64,000 bases of DNA from NCBI RefSeq assembly GCF_012910905.1, contig NZ_WTVN01000023.1, forward strand, positions 18,261 to 82,260, in the 5' to 3' direction. Under the pieces are notes generated by a model that had not been told where the DNA came from, searched no databases, and worked only from the letters and a program-made list of their open reading frames with translations. Position numbers and translations under genes: made by a program. The stretch comes from Aromatoleum toluvorans (GTDB lineage Bacteria; Pseudomonadota; Gammaproteobacteria; Burkholderiales; Rhodocyclaceae). Position 1 is the first letter of the stretch; each line of letters starts with the position of its first letter. This document shows positions 17,497 to 25,251 of the stretch, piece after piece.

Positions 17497-18222
17497 TCAG
17501 ATGAGGCCGGGAATCTCGGGGCGGAACAGCGAGTCGGCGAGCGGGGTGTCGAACTCGACCGTCTCGATCTCCGAGCGGCCGATGTAGCGGCCCATCGCGT
17601 AGTGATGCTCGATGGCGGGGTAGAGCCGGCCGTCGACGCTGCGGAAATCCTCGTACACGGTGCCGAACACCATCTCGCTGCCGCCCGGGTGGGTGAGGAT
17701 GCCGCGCGAACGCAGGATGCGGCCTGAAGCCGGTTCGACTTCGGCGACGACGCGCAGGGTGTCGCCGAGCGGCATCTCGATGAAATGCAGGCGCACGTCG
17801 CCGATGAGGTGTTCGCCGCCGTCGCGCAGCCGCTCGCGCGCCGCGAACAGGTTCCACGGTAGTGCGATGCGTGCTGCCTGCAGGATCAGCGCGCCGCGAA
17901 AGGCCTCGCTCATCGGTTTGCTGCGCTGCCAGGCGACGGGGCCGTCGACGATGCGGATCTCGACGCCCGCGGCGTAGCGGATCTCGTTGCGGAAGCGCTC
18001 GGCGCCGCGATAGGCGCGCAACAGGGAGCCTTCGCCGCGGCTGAACGAGATCGTGCGTCCGCGCTGCAGGATGGAGCTCGGCAGCGTCGTCGTGCCGTAG
18101 GCGCGTTCGATGCGCTCGAGCAGCGGCCCGAGGTCGGCCGCCGCCGCCGCACCGGCGCAGGCGAGCAGCGCCGCGGCGAGCAGCAGGCGCAGCCAGCGTG
18201 CCGGGGCGGAGCTGCCGCGCAT
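17497..18222 (-). CDS. Exported protein of LolA-like type, function unknown
   Basis: 241 aa. A signal peptide (Leu/Ala core, cleavage near AAAA-DLGPLL) is followed by alternating beta strands such as RGRTISFSRGEGSLLRAY and GVEIRIVDGPVAWQRSK, which recall the open-barrel LolA/MucB-type fold. I cannot assign a specific family. It is 4 bp upstream of nothing else on its strand and 4 bp downstream of the EF-hand gene, so the two probably form an operon. It converges on the Lrp gene with a 3-bp gap. Confidence 0.55.
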   Translation of the reverse strand: MRGSSAPARWLRLLLAAALLACAGAAAAADLGPLLERIERAYGTTTLPSSILQRGRTISFSRGEGSLLRAYRGAERFRNEIRYAAGVEIRIVDGPVAWQRSKPMSEAFRGALILQAARIALPWNLFAARERLRDGGEHLIGDVRLHFIEMPLGDTLRVVAEVEPASGRILRSRGILTHPGGSEMVFGTVYEDFRSVDGRLYPAIEHHYAMGRYIGRSEIETVEFDTPLADSLFRPEIPGLI

Positions 18223-18226
18223 CGCG

Positions 18227-18541
18227 CTATTCCTTCTTCCAGCGGTCGTGGCCGATGAATTCTTCCCAGTCGATGGAGCCGTCGCGGTTCTTGTCGAGCT
18301 GGTCGAAGTTCTCGCTCAGGTAGGGGCGGCCGCTGACTTCCTCGCGCGAGAGCTTGCCGTCCTTGTTCGCGTCGGCGCCGTCGAAACGTTCGACGGCTTT
18401 CTGGCGTGCGGCGCGCCCCACTTCGCCGAGGCGGTCGTCGCGGTCGAGCGAGGGGATGCGCGACTGGGCCGTCGCGGCCAGCGGGGCGGCCAGCGCGAGC
18501 GCGAGCAGGGTGGCGGTCAGGGAATGTGCTGGGGAATTCAT
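18227..18541 (-). CDS. Small exported EF-hand protein
   Basis: 104 aa with a signal peptide (cleavage near ATA-QSR). Two canonical calcium-binding loops are visible: DANKDGKLSREE (about residues 55-66) and DKNRDGSIDWEE (about 82-93), with acidic residues at loop positions 1, 3, 5 and 12. It probably acts in the periplasm as a Ca2+-binding protein. It is first of a two-gene unit with the LolA-like protein. Confidence 0.8.
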   Translation of the reverse strand: MNSPAHSLTATLLALALAAPLAATAQSRIPSLDRDDRLGEVGRAARQKAVERFDGADANKDGKLSREEVSGRPYLSENFDQLDKNRDGSIDWEEFIGHDRWKKE

Positions 18542-18945
18542 GATGGCCTTGATGCCGGAGCGGGGATAGCGTCGGCGTGTCGTACACGCCGGGTGTCGAA
18601 ACGATGTTCCGCCAAATCCCGGGCGCTGGCAATCGCGAACGGGTAAATGGCCCCGCCCGCGCAGACCGAAGGTGTTCCAGCCTGTAACAACTGTGCCGCC
18701 GGGTGTTTCGCTCCTGTATCAAAGCGGATCACTTTTATGCGGCGATCTGCGAGTAATGAGTAGAGAAAATCAGTAAAACAGCCGGCAAATTGCGCTAATC
18801 CGGACTTGGCCCGGAGTTTGCGAAACCCCGCCCGGGCACGCCGTCTGGCGTGGCTGCGCGCACCGCAGGTCGCCCTTCGGGACAGGGGCACGGGTGCGGA
18901 ACGCAAACAAACAAGGCATCAAAACCAAAGGCCAAGGAGGAAAAA
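18542..18945. other. Divergent intergenic region, EF-hand gene / porin
   Basis: 404 bp with no gene seen. It contains a perfect 8-bp hairpin CGGCGTGT/ACACGCCG over CGT (18573-18591) near the EF-hand start, an A/T-rich middle section (18700-18790) where an activator or IHF could bind, and a sigma-54-like promoter for the porin at 18806-18822. Confidence 0.6.
18806..18822 (+). promoter_or_regulatory. Sigma-54 (RpoN) promoter of the porin gene
   Basis: TTGGCCCGGAGTTTGCG has GG (18808-18809) and GC (18820-18821) separated by exactly 10 bases, with TTGG and TTTGC contexts matching the -24/-12 consensus. It lies about 125 bp before the porin ATG, giving a leader of roughly 110 nt. An enhancer-binding activator would be needed; none is encoded beside it. 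Confidence 0.6.
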
Positions 18946-20124
18946 ATGAGGATTCGTGCGAAATCGGCGGTGTTGGGGCGGACCGCGGTCGCGGGCGCGC
19001 TGTGTGCGCTCGGGCTGGGGCAGGCGCAGGCGGTGAGCTTCTCGCAGGGCGACGCGACGCTCGACATCAACGGGACGATCAACGGCTTCTACTCGAGCCG
19101 CACGGCCGAAGTCGGCGGCGTGAAGACGACGAACTCGGCGCTCACCAACGGCCTGCTGCCGGGCTGGATCAACTTCGTGTTCACGACCAAGGTCGAAGGG
19201 CTGGACATCAAGGCGCACGTCGGCTTCGCGCCCGGCATCAACGACAAGTCGGACGTCGTCGGCCTGCCGAGCAACCCCGGCTGCAGCGGCGCGACCGGGT
19301 GTGACAGCCCGTTCACGCAGATCGACACGCGCAACCTGTACTTCCAGTTCGGCGCGCCCGACTGGGGCACGATCAAGCTCGGCCGCGACATCGGTCTCTT
19401 CGGCCAGAAGATCATCCTCTCGGACATGACGCTGCTGGGCCTGGGCGGCAACACCTTCGCCGCGACGCCGTTCAACACCACCTTCGGCATGATCGGCCAC
19501 GGCTACATGTACACCGGCTTCCAGCCGCAGATCACCTACACGACGCCGACGATGGGCGGCTTCTCGGCGTCGGCCGGCATCTTCGATCCGAACAAGTTCG
19601 CCGGCAACGAGACCAAGGATCCGGGCTTCCAGGCGATGCTGAACTACGACTGGAAGGCGGGTGCGAGCACGAGCGGTTCGCTGTGGGCGGGCCTCATCAG
19701 CCAGGGCACGAGCGGCGCGGGCAGCTTCGACGCGCGTGGCTACGAGCTCGGCGGCAAGATCGGCATCGGCAACTTCGAGGCGGTGGCCTACGGCTTCGAC
19801 GCGAAGGGGCTGGGCCTGTCGACGGTCGGCGCGCTGTTCTTCTCGCCCTTCGAGAAGACCAAGGGCAGGGGCTACTTCGTGCAGGGCACCTACAAGTTCG
19901 GCAAGACCAAGGTCGGCCTGAACTACGGCGAGAACCGCGACAGCGACGGCCTGCTCGCCGACACGAACAAGTTCCGCTCCGCGACCCTGGGCGTGTATCA
20001 CAGCCTCAACAAGTACATCACGCTGGTGGCCGAGTACAACCGCGAGAAGGGCACGGGCGCGGACGTGTTCCCGGGCGAGCTGAAGACCCGCACGATCTCG
20101 CTGGGCGGCATCCTGTTCTTCTGA
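18946..20124 (+). CDS. Outer-membrane porin
   Basis: 392 aa from ATG 18946, chosen because AGGAGG sits six bases upstream; a longer in-frame extension has no signal. The signal peptide ends QAQA-VSFSQ. The mature chain is built of amphipathic strands with Gly/aromatic alternation (INGFYSSRTAEVGG, LYFQFGAPDWGTIKLGRDIGLFG), an external acidic loop, and ends in Phe-Phe as outer-membrane barrels do. It resembles the DcaP-like or general Gram-negative porin families. Sigma-54 control suggests induction by a nitrogen or carbon source. Solute unknown. An 11-bp hairpin downstream is a likely terminator. Confidence 0.87.
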   Translation: MRIRAKSAVLGRTAVAGALCALGLGQAQAVSFSQGDATLDINGTINGFYSSRTAEVGGVKTTNSALTNGLLPGWINFVFTTKVEGLDIKAHVGFAPGINDKSDVVGLPSNPGCSGATGCDSPFTQIDTRNLYFQFGAPDWGTIKLGRDIGLFGQKIILSDMTLLGLGGNTFAATPFNTTFGMIGHGYMYTGFQPQITYTTPTMGGFSASAGIFDPNKFAGNETKDPGFQAMLNYDWKAGASTSGSLWAGLISQGTSGAGSFDARGYELGGKIGIGNFEAVAYGFDAKGLGLSTVGALFFSPFEKTKGRGYFVQGTYKFGKTKVGLNYGENRDSDGLLADTNKFRSATLGVYHSLNKYITLVAEYNREKGTGADVFPGELKTRTISLGGILFF

Positions 20125-20148
20125 TCGCGTCGATTGCGTTGCAGTATG

Positions 20149-20178
20149 GCCGGCGACCCGCAGGGCGGGGTCGCCGGC
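20149..20178 (+). terminator. Hairpin terminator of the porin gene
   Basis: GCCGGCGACCC (20149-20159) pairs perfectly with GGGTCGCCGGC (20168-20178) over an 8-nt loop, 25 bp after the porin stop. The stem is strong, but no T tract follows. Confidence 0.55.
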
Positions 20179-20259
20179 ACCGCGGAGAAACCATTCGTTG
20201 CAGCGTGCGGTCACGGGCGCGCTATCCTTCAGCATTTTTGCGCACCCGCCTTCCTGCCG

Positions 20260-20673
20260 ATGACCGACCCGACCGACCCCAACTACGCGGCGCAACGCGC
20301 CGTTGCCACCGAACTGGTGGCGCTGATCCTGCTTGCCGACGGCGTGCTCGCCAGCCGTGAGCTCGAGGCGCTCGACCGCCTCGGCATCCCGCAACTCCTG
20401 GGCGTCGAGCGCGACGCCCTGATCCAGGCCGTGATCGACCATTGCCGCCGCCTGCTGCAGCGCCCCGAGCGCGTCGATCCCGTACGCATGCTGGATATCG
20501 AACGCTTCGAGATGATGCTCGACCGCATCACCGATCCCGCGCTGCGCGAAACGGTGTGCCGCGCGATGCTGGTGCTGGCGAAGGCCGACGGCGTGATCTG
20601 CCAGCCCGAGCAGACGCTGCTGCGCGACGTCCTCACGCGCTGGGGCATCGCGCTGGAGCAGCTGCGCGACTGA
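20260..20673 (+). CDS. TerB-like small helical protein
   Basis: 137 aa from ATG 20260. It has the TerB-type repeat pattern of helices with acidic pairs: ALILLADGVLASRELEAL in the first half and MLVLAKADGVICQPEQTLL in the second. TerB domains bind divalent metal and are found in tellurite-resistance and other stress proteins; no ter cluster is nearby, so its role is open. An upstream ATG in frame lacks both a ribosome site and family similarity. Confidence 0.65.
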   Translation: MTDPTDPNYAAQRAVATELVALILLADGVLASRELEALDRLGIPQLLGVERDALIQAVIDHCRRLLQRPERVDPVRMLDIERFEMMLDRITDPALRETVCRAMLVLAKADGVICQPEQTLLRDVLTRWGIALEQLRD

Positions 20674-20818
20674 TGTCCTCGGCGCACGCCGAAAGGCGCG
20701 CGCAGGCTGCGGAAAACTCAGGGCCAGCCGTCCAGTCTACGGTCCTGACGTTGCGGTAATATTGCGCACCTTCCGGTGCGATGCCGCCGTCCGGAGGCCC
20801 GCCGGAGTCGTCCTGTCA

Positions 20819-22453
20819 ATGCGTGTTCGAAAACTGCTCAAACCTCTGGCGATCCTCGTCGGCTGCCTGCTGTATGCCGTCCCCGACTGGCTGACCGACG
20901 AGTTCGGTTCGGTGACGATCGACCAGGTGCTCTATCACCTGCGTTTCGGCACCGAAGGCCTGATGACCAGCGATCCCGAGCTGACGCGGCGCTTCCTGTG
21001 GCGTGCCTTGGCCTTGCCGCTGGCACTGGCGCTGGTGCTGTGGGGGCTGGACGAGTGGGTGAACCGCCTGCGCGCGCACCCCGAGAAGTGGCCGGTGCCC
21101 TGGCTGCGGCGCGGATGGTACTGGCTGCGCGTGGGCATGCGCCGCGTCGGGCGCGTGCTGGTGCGCGTGACGCGGCACGGGGCGTCGCGCGCGATTCCGC
21201 TGATCGTGCTCGGGGCGGGCGTCGCCTATTTCATCGACAGCTTCTCGCTGGCGCGCTACGTGCGGGCCTATTTCGGCGAGGACTACTTCGCCGGCTCCTA
21301 CGTCGATCCGGCCCGCGTTTCGATCAAGCGCGGCAAGGAGCAGCCGAAGAACCTTGTGCTGATCTACGTCGAGAGCCTCGAGAACACCTATTCCGACCCC
21401 GCGCTGTTCGGGCATGACCTGCTGCACCGGCTCAACGCCTACAAGGGCAAGCCGCGTGTGGTGTCGTTCGACAACTACCACGAGATGCGCGGCGCGCACT
21501 TCACGATCGCGGGCATCGTGTCGACGCAGTGCGGGTTGCCGCTGAAGTCGGTGGCGCTGTTCGGCGGCAACGCGCAGGGCGAGCAGATCGAGAGCTACCT
21601 GCCTAGCGCGCGCTGCCTCGGCGATATCCTCGCGAGCAACGGCTACACCAACGTCTTCCTCAACGGCTCCAGCCTCGCCTTCGCCGGCGTCGGCAAGTTC
21701 TTCAAGGATCACCATTACGCCAAGGTGATGGGGCGCGAGGAGTGGGTGAATGCGGGGGCGCGGCCCGAGCTGATGAGCGGATGGGGGTTGTACGACGACG
21801 ACCTCTTCCGCAATGCGCGCGGCGAGCTCGACCGGCTGATGAAGACGAAGAAGCCCTTCAACCTGACGATCCTGACGATCGACACGCACCACCCCTACGG
21901 CCACCTGTCGGCGGCCTGCGAGCGGCAGGGCTATACGGATTTCGAGGGGATCGTCGAATGCACCGCCGGGCAGGTCGCGGACTTCATCGAGTACATCAAC
22001 GCCAAGGGCTGGTCGGACCGCATCGCGGTCCTCGTGCAGGGCGACCATCTCGCGATGGGCAACACCTCGTACGACAAGCTCGTGAAGAATCCGAACCGGC
22101 GCGTGTTCAACCTGCTGATCGGCGCCGACAAGAAGCTCGTGAAGAACACCGACGAGGTCACGCACTTCGACATGCTGCCGACGATGCTGCGGGCGCTCGG
22201 CTTCGACATCGAGGGCGAGCGTGCCGGGCTCGGCTACGCGGCGATCGGCCCGGCCGTCGTGCCGCGGCCGGCGGACCGCCTCGCCCGGATGACCGAGCAG
22301 CTGATGAACTACAGCGCGACCTACCGGGCGTTGTGGGAGCTGCCCGCCACGCAGCCCGCTCCGGCCGGCGCGACGCCCGAAGGCGTCGTGGTGACGCCGG
22401 TGCCGGTGCCGCCGCGCGCGGCGGTGCAGCGCGACATCGTGCGCGAGCGCTGA
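20819..22453 (+). CDS. LTA-synthase / OpgB-like membrane sulfatase-fold phosphotransferase
   Basis: 544 aa from ATG 20819. Three hydrophobic segments occupy the N-terminal 150 residues (about 8-24, 62-78 and 130-148), followed by a periplasmic alkaline-phosphatase/sulfatase-type domain. The metal and nucleophile region is IYVESLENTYSD, with later MSGWGLYDDDLF, TIDTHHPYGH and VQGDHLAMGN motifs seen in LtaS and phosphoglycerol transferases. In Gram-negatives such proteins add phosphoglycerol or phosphoethanolamine to periplasmic glucans or LPS. Which donor and acceptor apply here is not evident. A GGTGCG hairpin lies in the leader (20765-20780). Confidence 0.75.
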   Translation: MRVRKLLKPLAILVGCLLYAVPDWLTDEFGSVTIDQVLYHLRFGTEGLMTSDPELTRRFLWRALALPLALALVLWGLDEWVNRLRAHPEKWPVPWLRRGWYWLRVGMRRVGRVLVRVTRHGASRAIPLIVLGAGVAYFIDSFSLARYVRAYFGEDYFAGSYVDPARVSIKRGKEQPKNLVLIYVESLENTYSDPALFGHDLLHRLNAYKGKPRVVSFDNYHEMRGAHFTIAGIVSTQCGLPLKSVALFGGNAQGEQIESYLPSARCLGDILASNGYTNVFLNGSSLAFAGVGKFFKDHHYAKVMGREEWVNAGARPELMSGWGLYDDDLFRNARGELDRLMKTKKPFNLTILTIDTHHPYGHLSAACERQGYTDFEGIVECTAGQVADFIEYINAKGWSDRIAVLVQGDHLAMGNTSYDKLVKNPNRRVFNLLIGADKKLVKNTDEVTHFDMLPTMLRALGFDIEGERAGLGYAAIGPAVVPRPADRLARMTEQLMNYSATYRALWELPATQPAPAGATPEGVVVTPVPVPPRAAVQRDIVRER

Positions 22454-22463
22454 GGCGCCGGGG

Positions 22464-23447
22464 TCAGCGCGCGTCCTGCGGGCGATTCACCTCGACCGAG
22501 ATGTGGATCAGCTCCTCGTGCGGCGCCAGCGCGCGCTTGATCGAGGTCGGGGTGATCGTCGGGTCGCCGCTGAGCACGCCGACGATGGCAGCGAAGCGGT
22601 TGCGGCCGACGCGCCACACGTGCAGGTCGACGATGCGCGGCGCCTCGGGCCAGTGCGGATGGCGCGCGAGGGCTTCGCGGATCTCGCCGACGACCGGGTG
22701 ATCCATCTCGCGGTCGAGCAGCACGCGGCCGGTGTCGCGTAGCAGCCCGCGCGACCAGCGCGCGACGAGCACCGCACCGACGATGCCCATCACCGGGTCG
22801 AGCCAGTTCCAGCCGTACAGCATCCCCCCGAGCAGCGCGACGATCGCGAGCACCGAGGTCGCCGCGTCGACCACGACGTGCAGGTAGGCGGCGCGCAGGT
22901 TCAGATCGTGGTGATGGTGGTCGTGGTGGTCGTGCGCATGGGCATGATCGTGCCCGTGGTGGCCATGTCCGTGGCCGCCGTGCGAGTGCTCGCCGGCGCG
23001 CGCGAGGATCAGCGCGCACACGATGTTCACGACGAGTCCGAGCACCGCGACGGCGATCGCCTCGTGGAAGCGGATTGCCTGCGGCGCGAGCAGCCGTTCG
23101 ACCGAACCGATGACCATCGCCAGCGCGACGCCGACGAGGAAGATCGCGCTGGCGAAGCCGGCGAGGATCTCGATCTTCCACGTGCCGAAGGCGAAGCGCG
23201 GGTCGTCGGCGTAGCGGCGGGCGGCGGCGTAGGCGAGCGCCGAGAGGCCGATCGCGAGCGCGTGCGAGCTCATGTGCCAGCCGTCGGCGAGCAGCGCCAT
23301 CGAGTTGAACCACCAGCCGGCGGCGATCTCGACGACCATCGTGATCGCGGTGATGACCAGCACGAGGCGCGTGCCGCGTTCGCCCGCGACGTTGCCGTCG
23401 TCGAAGCTGTGGTTGGACGTCCAGTATTGCGGGGATTCGGGCGACAT
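22464..23447 (-). CDS. dmeF: Cation diffusion facilitator, DmeF type (Co/Ni efflux)
   Basis: 327 aa from ATG 23447. Six transmembrane segments of the CDF family are visible, with the metal site ALLADGWHMSSHALAIG in the second. Between the fourth and fifth is a loop (about residues 154-180) with 16 His in 27 residues. The HMSSH form and the His loop are typical of DmeF cobalt/nickel exporters rather than the HxxxD zinc ZitB/CzcD type. A cytoplasmic C-terminal domain follows (RIVDLHVWRVG). It lies 29 bp after the cupin gene on the same strand; no DmeR repressor is seen. Confidence 0.85.
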   Translation of the reverse strand: MSPESPQYWTSNHSFDDGNVAGERGTRLVLVITAITMVVEIAAGWWFNSMALLADGWHMSSHALAIGLSALAYAAARRYADDPRFAFGTWKIEILAGFASAIFLVGVALAMVIGSVERLLAPQAIRFHEAIAVAVLGLVVNIVCALILARAGEHSHGGHGHGHHGHDHAHAHDHHDHHHHDLNLRAAYLHVVVDAATSVLAIVALLGGMLYGWNWLDPVMGIVGAVLVARWSRGLLRDTGRVLLDREMDHPVVGEIREALARHPHWPEAPRIVDLHVWRVGRNRFAAIVGVLSGDPTITPTSIKRALAPHEELIHISVEVNRPQDAR

Positions 23448-23476
23448 GAAGGGCGCAGGCGTCGTTGAGCGATGGC

Positions 23477-23797
23477 TCAGGAGTCTACATGCACCGCGAG
23501 CCACACGGTTGCCGGTCCGGTCGATTCGACGCGATGGCGGCGGTGGGGGGCGATCGTGACCCAGTCGCCGGCCGCCATCGCCCGGCGTTCGCCGTCTTCG
23601 AACGCGAGCACCGCCTCGCCCCGGACGACGATTACCCATTCCGTCTGCGCCTGGTCGTACCAGAAACCCGCGGGGCTCGCGTGGCCGTGCGAGACGATGC
23701 GCTCGATGCGCATGCCGGGGCGTTCGAGCAGGGTGTCGAAGGCTTCGTCGCTGCCGGGCGGCGGCAGGTCGGCGTACAGGTTTCCGTGCGTGGGCAT
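23477..23797 (-). CDS. Small cupin protein
   Basis: 106 aa from ATG 23797, which gives the usual start of this group (MPTHGNLYADLP). The single cupin barrel shows GHASPAGFWYDQAQTEWVIVVRGEAVLAFED and then PHRRHRVES, with the His and Glu residues expected for metal binding partly conserved. Substrate unknown. It precedes dmeF and may share its promoter. Confidence 0.75.
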   Translation of the reverse strand: MPTHGNLYADLPPPGSDEAFDTLLERPGMRIERIVSHGHASPAGFWYDQAQTEWVIVVRGEAVLAFEDGERRAMAAGDWVTIAPHRRHRVESTGPATVWLAVHVDS

Positions 23798-24121
23798 GGC
23801 GGCGGCTCGCTCTGAAATGAGGTCAAGCATAGCGGCGATGGGCCGGAGTGGGGCCGGAGTGGGGCAAATGCCCGTTTTGGGTGGGGGAAAGGACCCCGTC
23901 GGTCGCGAACCGCGTTGCGGCAGGGCGCGGGCGTCCTTGTCTGGATGGCAAAACATTAGCAAAAACAACAGATTGAGAAATCCTGCGCAGGACGTGGGGT
24001 GCTGGCATCCGATGTGCTTATTGCCGTGCAAGTGGGAAAATTTCCCACTGGCTAAGGTGAAACCCCCAACCCCTGTCAAGCCGTACGGCGGATTACGCGC
24101 CTAACTGCCCTGGAGACGAAA
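23798..24121. other. Divergent intergenic region, cupin / repeat protein
   Basis: 324 bp with no gene. It contains two perfect palindromes, TCCTGCGCAGGA (23981-23992) and the 19-bp one at 24031-24049, and a weak GG-N10-GC sigma-54-like pattern (23945-23961). The rest is unremarkable. Confidence 0.5.
24031..24049. promoter_or_regulatory. Perfect 19-bp palindrome upstream of the repeat-protein gene
   Basis: AGTGGGAAA, one central A, then TTTCCCACT: perfect 9-bp arms. It is 72 bp before the start codon and is a strong candidate operator for a dimeric regulator; the regulator is unknown. Confidence 0.5.
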
Positions 24122-25045
24122 ATGCAAGCCAATCTGAAGAAACTACGACTGCACGTGCTGGTCCTCGCCGTTTTCGGCGGTGTCGCCGCCGGTGGGGCGC
24201 TCGCCCAGACCGTGAGCGATGATCTCACCGCCGACGGGGTCAAGCTGCGCGGCGACGGCACGGTGGACAACATGCAGCCGGCCGGCGCCGTCAGCGGCGT
24301 CGATCTGCGTGGTGACGGCACCGTCGATGATACCCAGCCGGCAGGCGTTGCAGCGGGTGTGAAACTGCGCGGCGACGGCACGGTGGACGACATGCAGCCG
24401 GCCGGCACCGTCGGCGGCGTCGATCTGCGTGGTGACGGCACCGTCGATGATACCCAGCCGGCCGGCGTTGCAGCGGGTGTGAAACTGCGCGGCGATGGCT
24501 CGGTGGACGACATGCAGCCGGCTGGCGCCCTCGGCGGCGTCGATCTGCGCGGTGACGGCACCGTCGATGACACCCCGCCGGCGGGCGTTGCAGCGGGTGT
24601 GAAGTTGCGCGGCGATGGCACGGTGGACGACCACCAGCCGCCGGGCGTCGCACTCGGCGTGAAGCTGCGTGGCGACGGGAGCGTCGATGACAATTTTGGC
24701 TCGGTAGTCCGCGAGGCGGCGCGCGCGATGCGGGGAGGCAGGGCGGATCGCCCGGAAAGAGGCGAGCGCGCCGAACGCGCGGAGCGTCCCGAGCGTCCCG
24801 AAGTCGAGCGTGCAGAGCGCCCGGAACGGGTCGAGCGCGCAGAGCGCGTGGAACGGCCTGAGCGAGTGGAACGCGTCGAAAGGGTCGAACGGGCCGAGCG
24901 GGTTGAGCGTCCCGAGCGCGTCGAGCGTGCCGAACGCGTGGAGCGCCCTGAGCGGGTCGAACGTGCGGAACGCGTGGAGCGCCCGGAACGCATCGAACGT
25001 CCGGAAAGCGTCGAACGTCCGGAAAGCGGCGAGCGCCGCGGCTGA
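24122..25045 (+). CDS. Exported two-part repeat protein (20-residue GDGTVDD repeats plus E-R-x tract)
   Basis: 307 aa, family not recognised. A signal peptide (cleavage near ALA-QTVS) is followed by eight 20-residue repeats (about residues 39-198) of the form GV(K/D)LRGDGTVDDxQPAG. Odd and even units alternate, so the true period is 40 residues. The GDGTVDD core recalls Ca2+-binding acidic loops, but binding is only a guess. From residue 207 to the end the chain is almost entirely Glu-Arg-x triplets, x being Val, Ala or Pro, with near-perfect charge balance. The tail has few bulky hydrophobics and regular prolines, so it is unlikely to be a coiled coil. The gene stands alone behind a palindromic operator. 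Confidence 0.7.
   Translation: MQANLKKLRLHVLVLAVFGGVAAGGALAQTVSDDLTADGVKLRGDGTVDNMQPAGAVSGVDLRGDGTVDDTQPAGVAAGVKLRGDGTVDDMQPAGTVGGVDLRGDGTVDDTQPAGVAAGVKLRGDGSVDDMQPAGALGGVDLRGDGTVDDTPPAGVAAGVKLRGDGTVDDHQPPGVALGVKLRGDGSVDDNFGSVVREAARAMRGGRADRPERGERAERAERPERPEVERAERPERVERAERVERPERVERVERVERAERVERPERVERAERVERPERVERAERVERPERIERPESVERPESGERRG
24236..24715 (+). repeat. 60-bp tandem coding repeats (120-bp higher-order period)
   Basis: Eight 60-bp units, the last partial. Alternate units are most alike, so blocks starting at 24296 and 24416 are nearly identical over long stretches. This suggests recent expansion by 120-bp steps. Confidence 0.85.
24740..25042 (+). repeat. 9-bp coding microrepeat (Glu-Arg-x tract)
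   Basis: About 300 bp of GAR-CGN-xxx triplet units coding for Glu-Arg-Val/Ala/Pro. It is likely prone to slippage and length variation between strains. Confidence 0.75.
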
Positions 25046-25093
25046 GTTCGCGCAAGTCTTCGGCGCCGGTGGCACGCACCGCCGGCGCTGCGT

Positions 25094-25157
25094 TCAGCGG
25101 CTCCGCTTCAGTTCGAACAGTGGCACGGCATCCGGCTGATCATGTCGGGGCGATCGG
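25094..25157 (-). pseudogene. Relic of a paaY 3' end
   Basis: Read on the minus strand this encodes DAVPLFELKRSR and a stop, against DVVPLFELKRRS and a stop at the end of the intact paaY (50751-50792). By eye 36 of 42 bases are identical, three of the six differences are synonymous, and a second block (GTCGGGGCGATCGG) matches after a short gap. No start or upstream body is present. It could be the displaced 3' end left by an insertion into paaY, or the last trace of a paralogue. Confidence 0.6.
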
Positions 25158-25174
25158 AATAATGTCATCGAATT

Positions 25175-25194
25175 GCGCAGGCTATAATCTGCGC
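25175..25194 (+). promoter_or_regulatory. Promoter of the HD-GYP operon with inverted repeat around the -10
   Basis: A consensus TATAAT (25183-25188) sits in the 8-nt spacer of a perfect inverted repeat GCGCAG/CTGCGC (25175-25180 and 25189-25194), 64 bp before the HD-GYP start. No good -35 is visible, so activation or repression by a factor at the repeat is likely. Confidence 0.5.
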
Positions 25195-25251
25195 GCGACA
25201 GCAACCCCTTCGCCCCCGCATGCCGGGGCATGCATAGCGAGATCGAACGGA

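Noticed and set aside
20260..20673. Tellurite-resistance assignment for the TerB-like protein
   Set aside because: No other ter genes are present, and TerB folds occur in many unrelated proteins.
23945..23961. Sigma-54-like GG-N10-GC (TGGCAAAACATTAGCA)
   Set aside because: Spacing fits, but the -12 reads TAGC and there is no enhancer site; too weak to call.
24236..24715. Regular 60-bp repeats resembling a CRISPR array
   Set aside because: Repeats are contiguous with no unique spacers and keep one open reading frame with a signal peptide; they are protein repeats.
24076..24993. Minus-strand frame coding for Arg-Ser-x repeats
   Set aside because: It is the antisense reading of the Glu-Arg-x tract; the plus strand has a start site, signal peptide and sensible repeat units.
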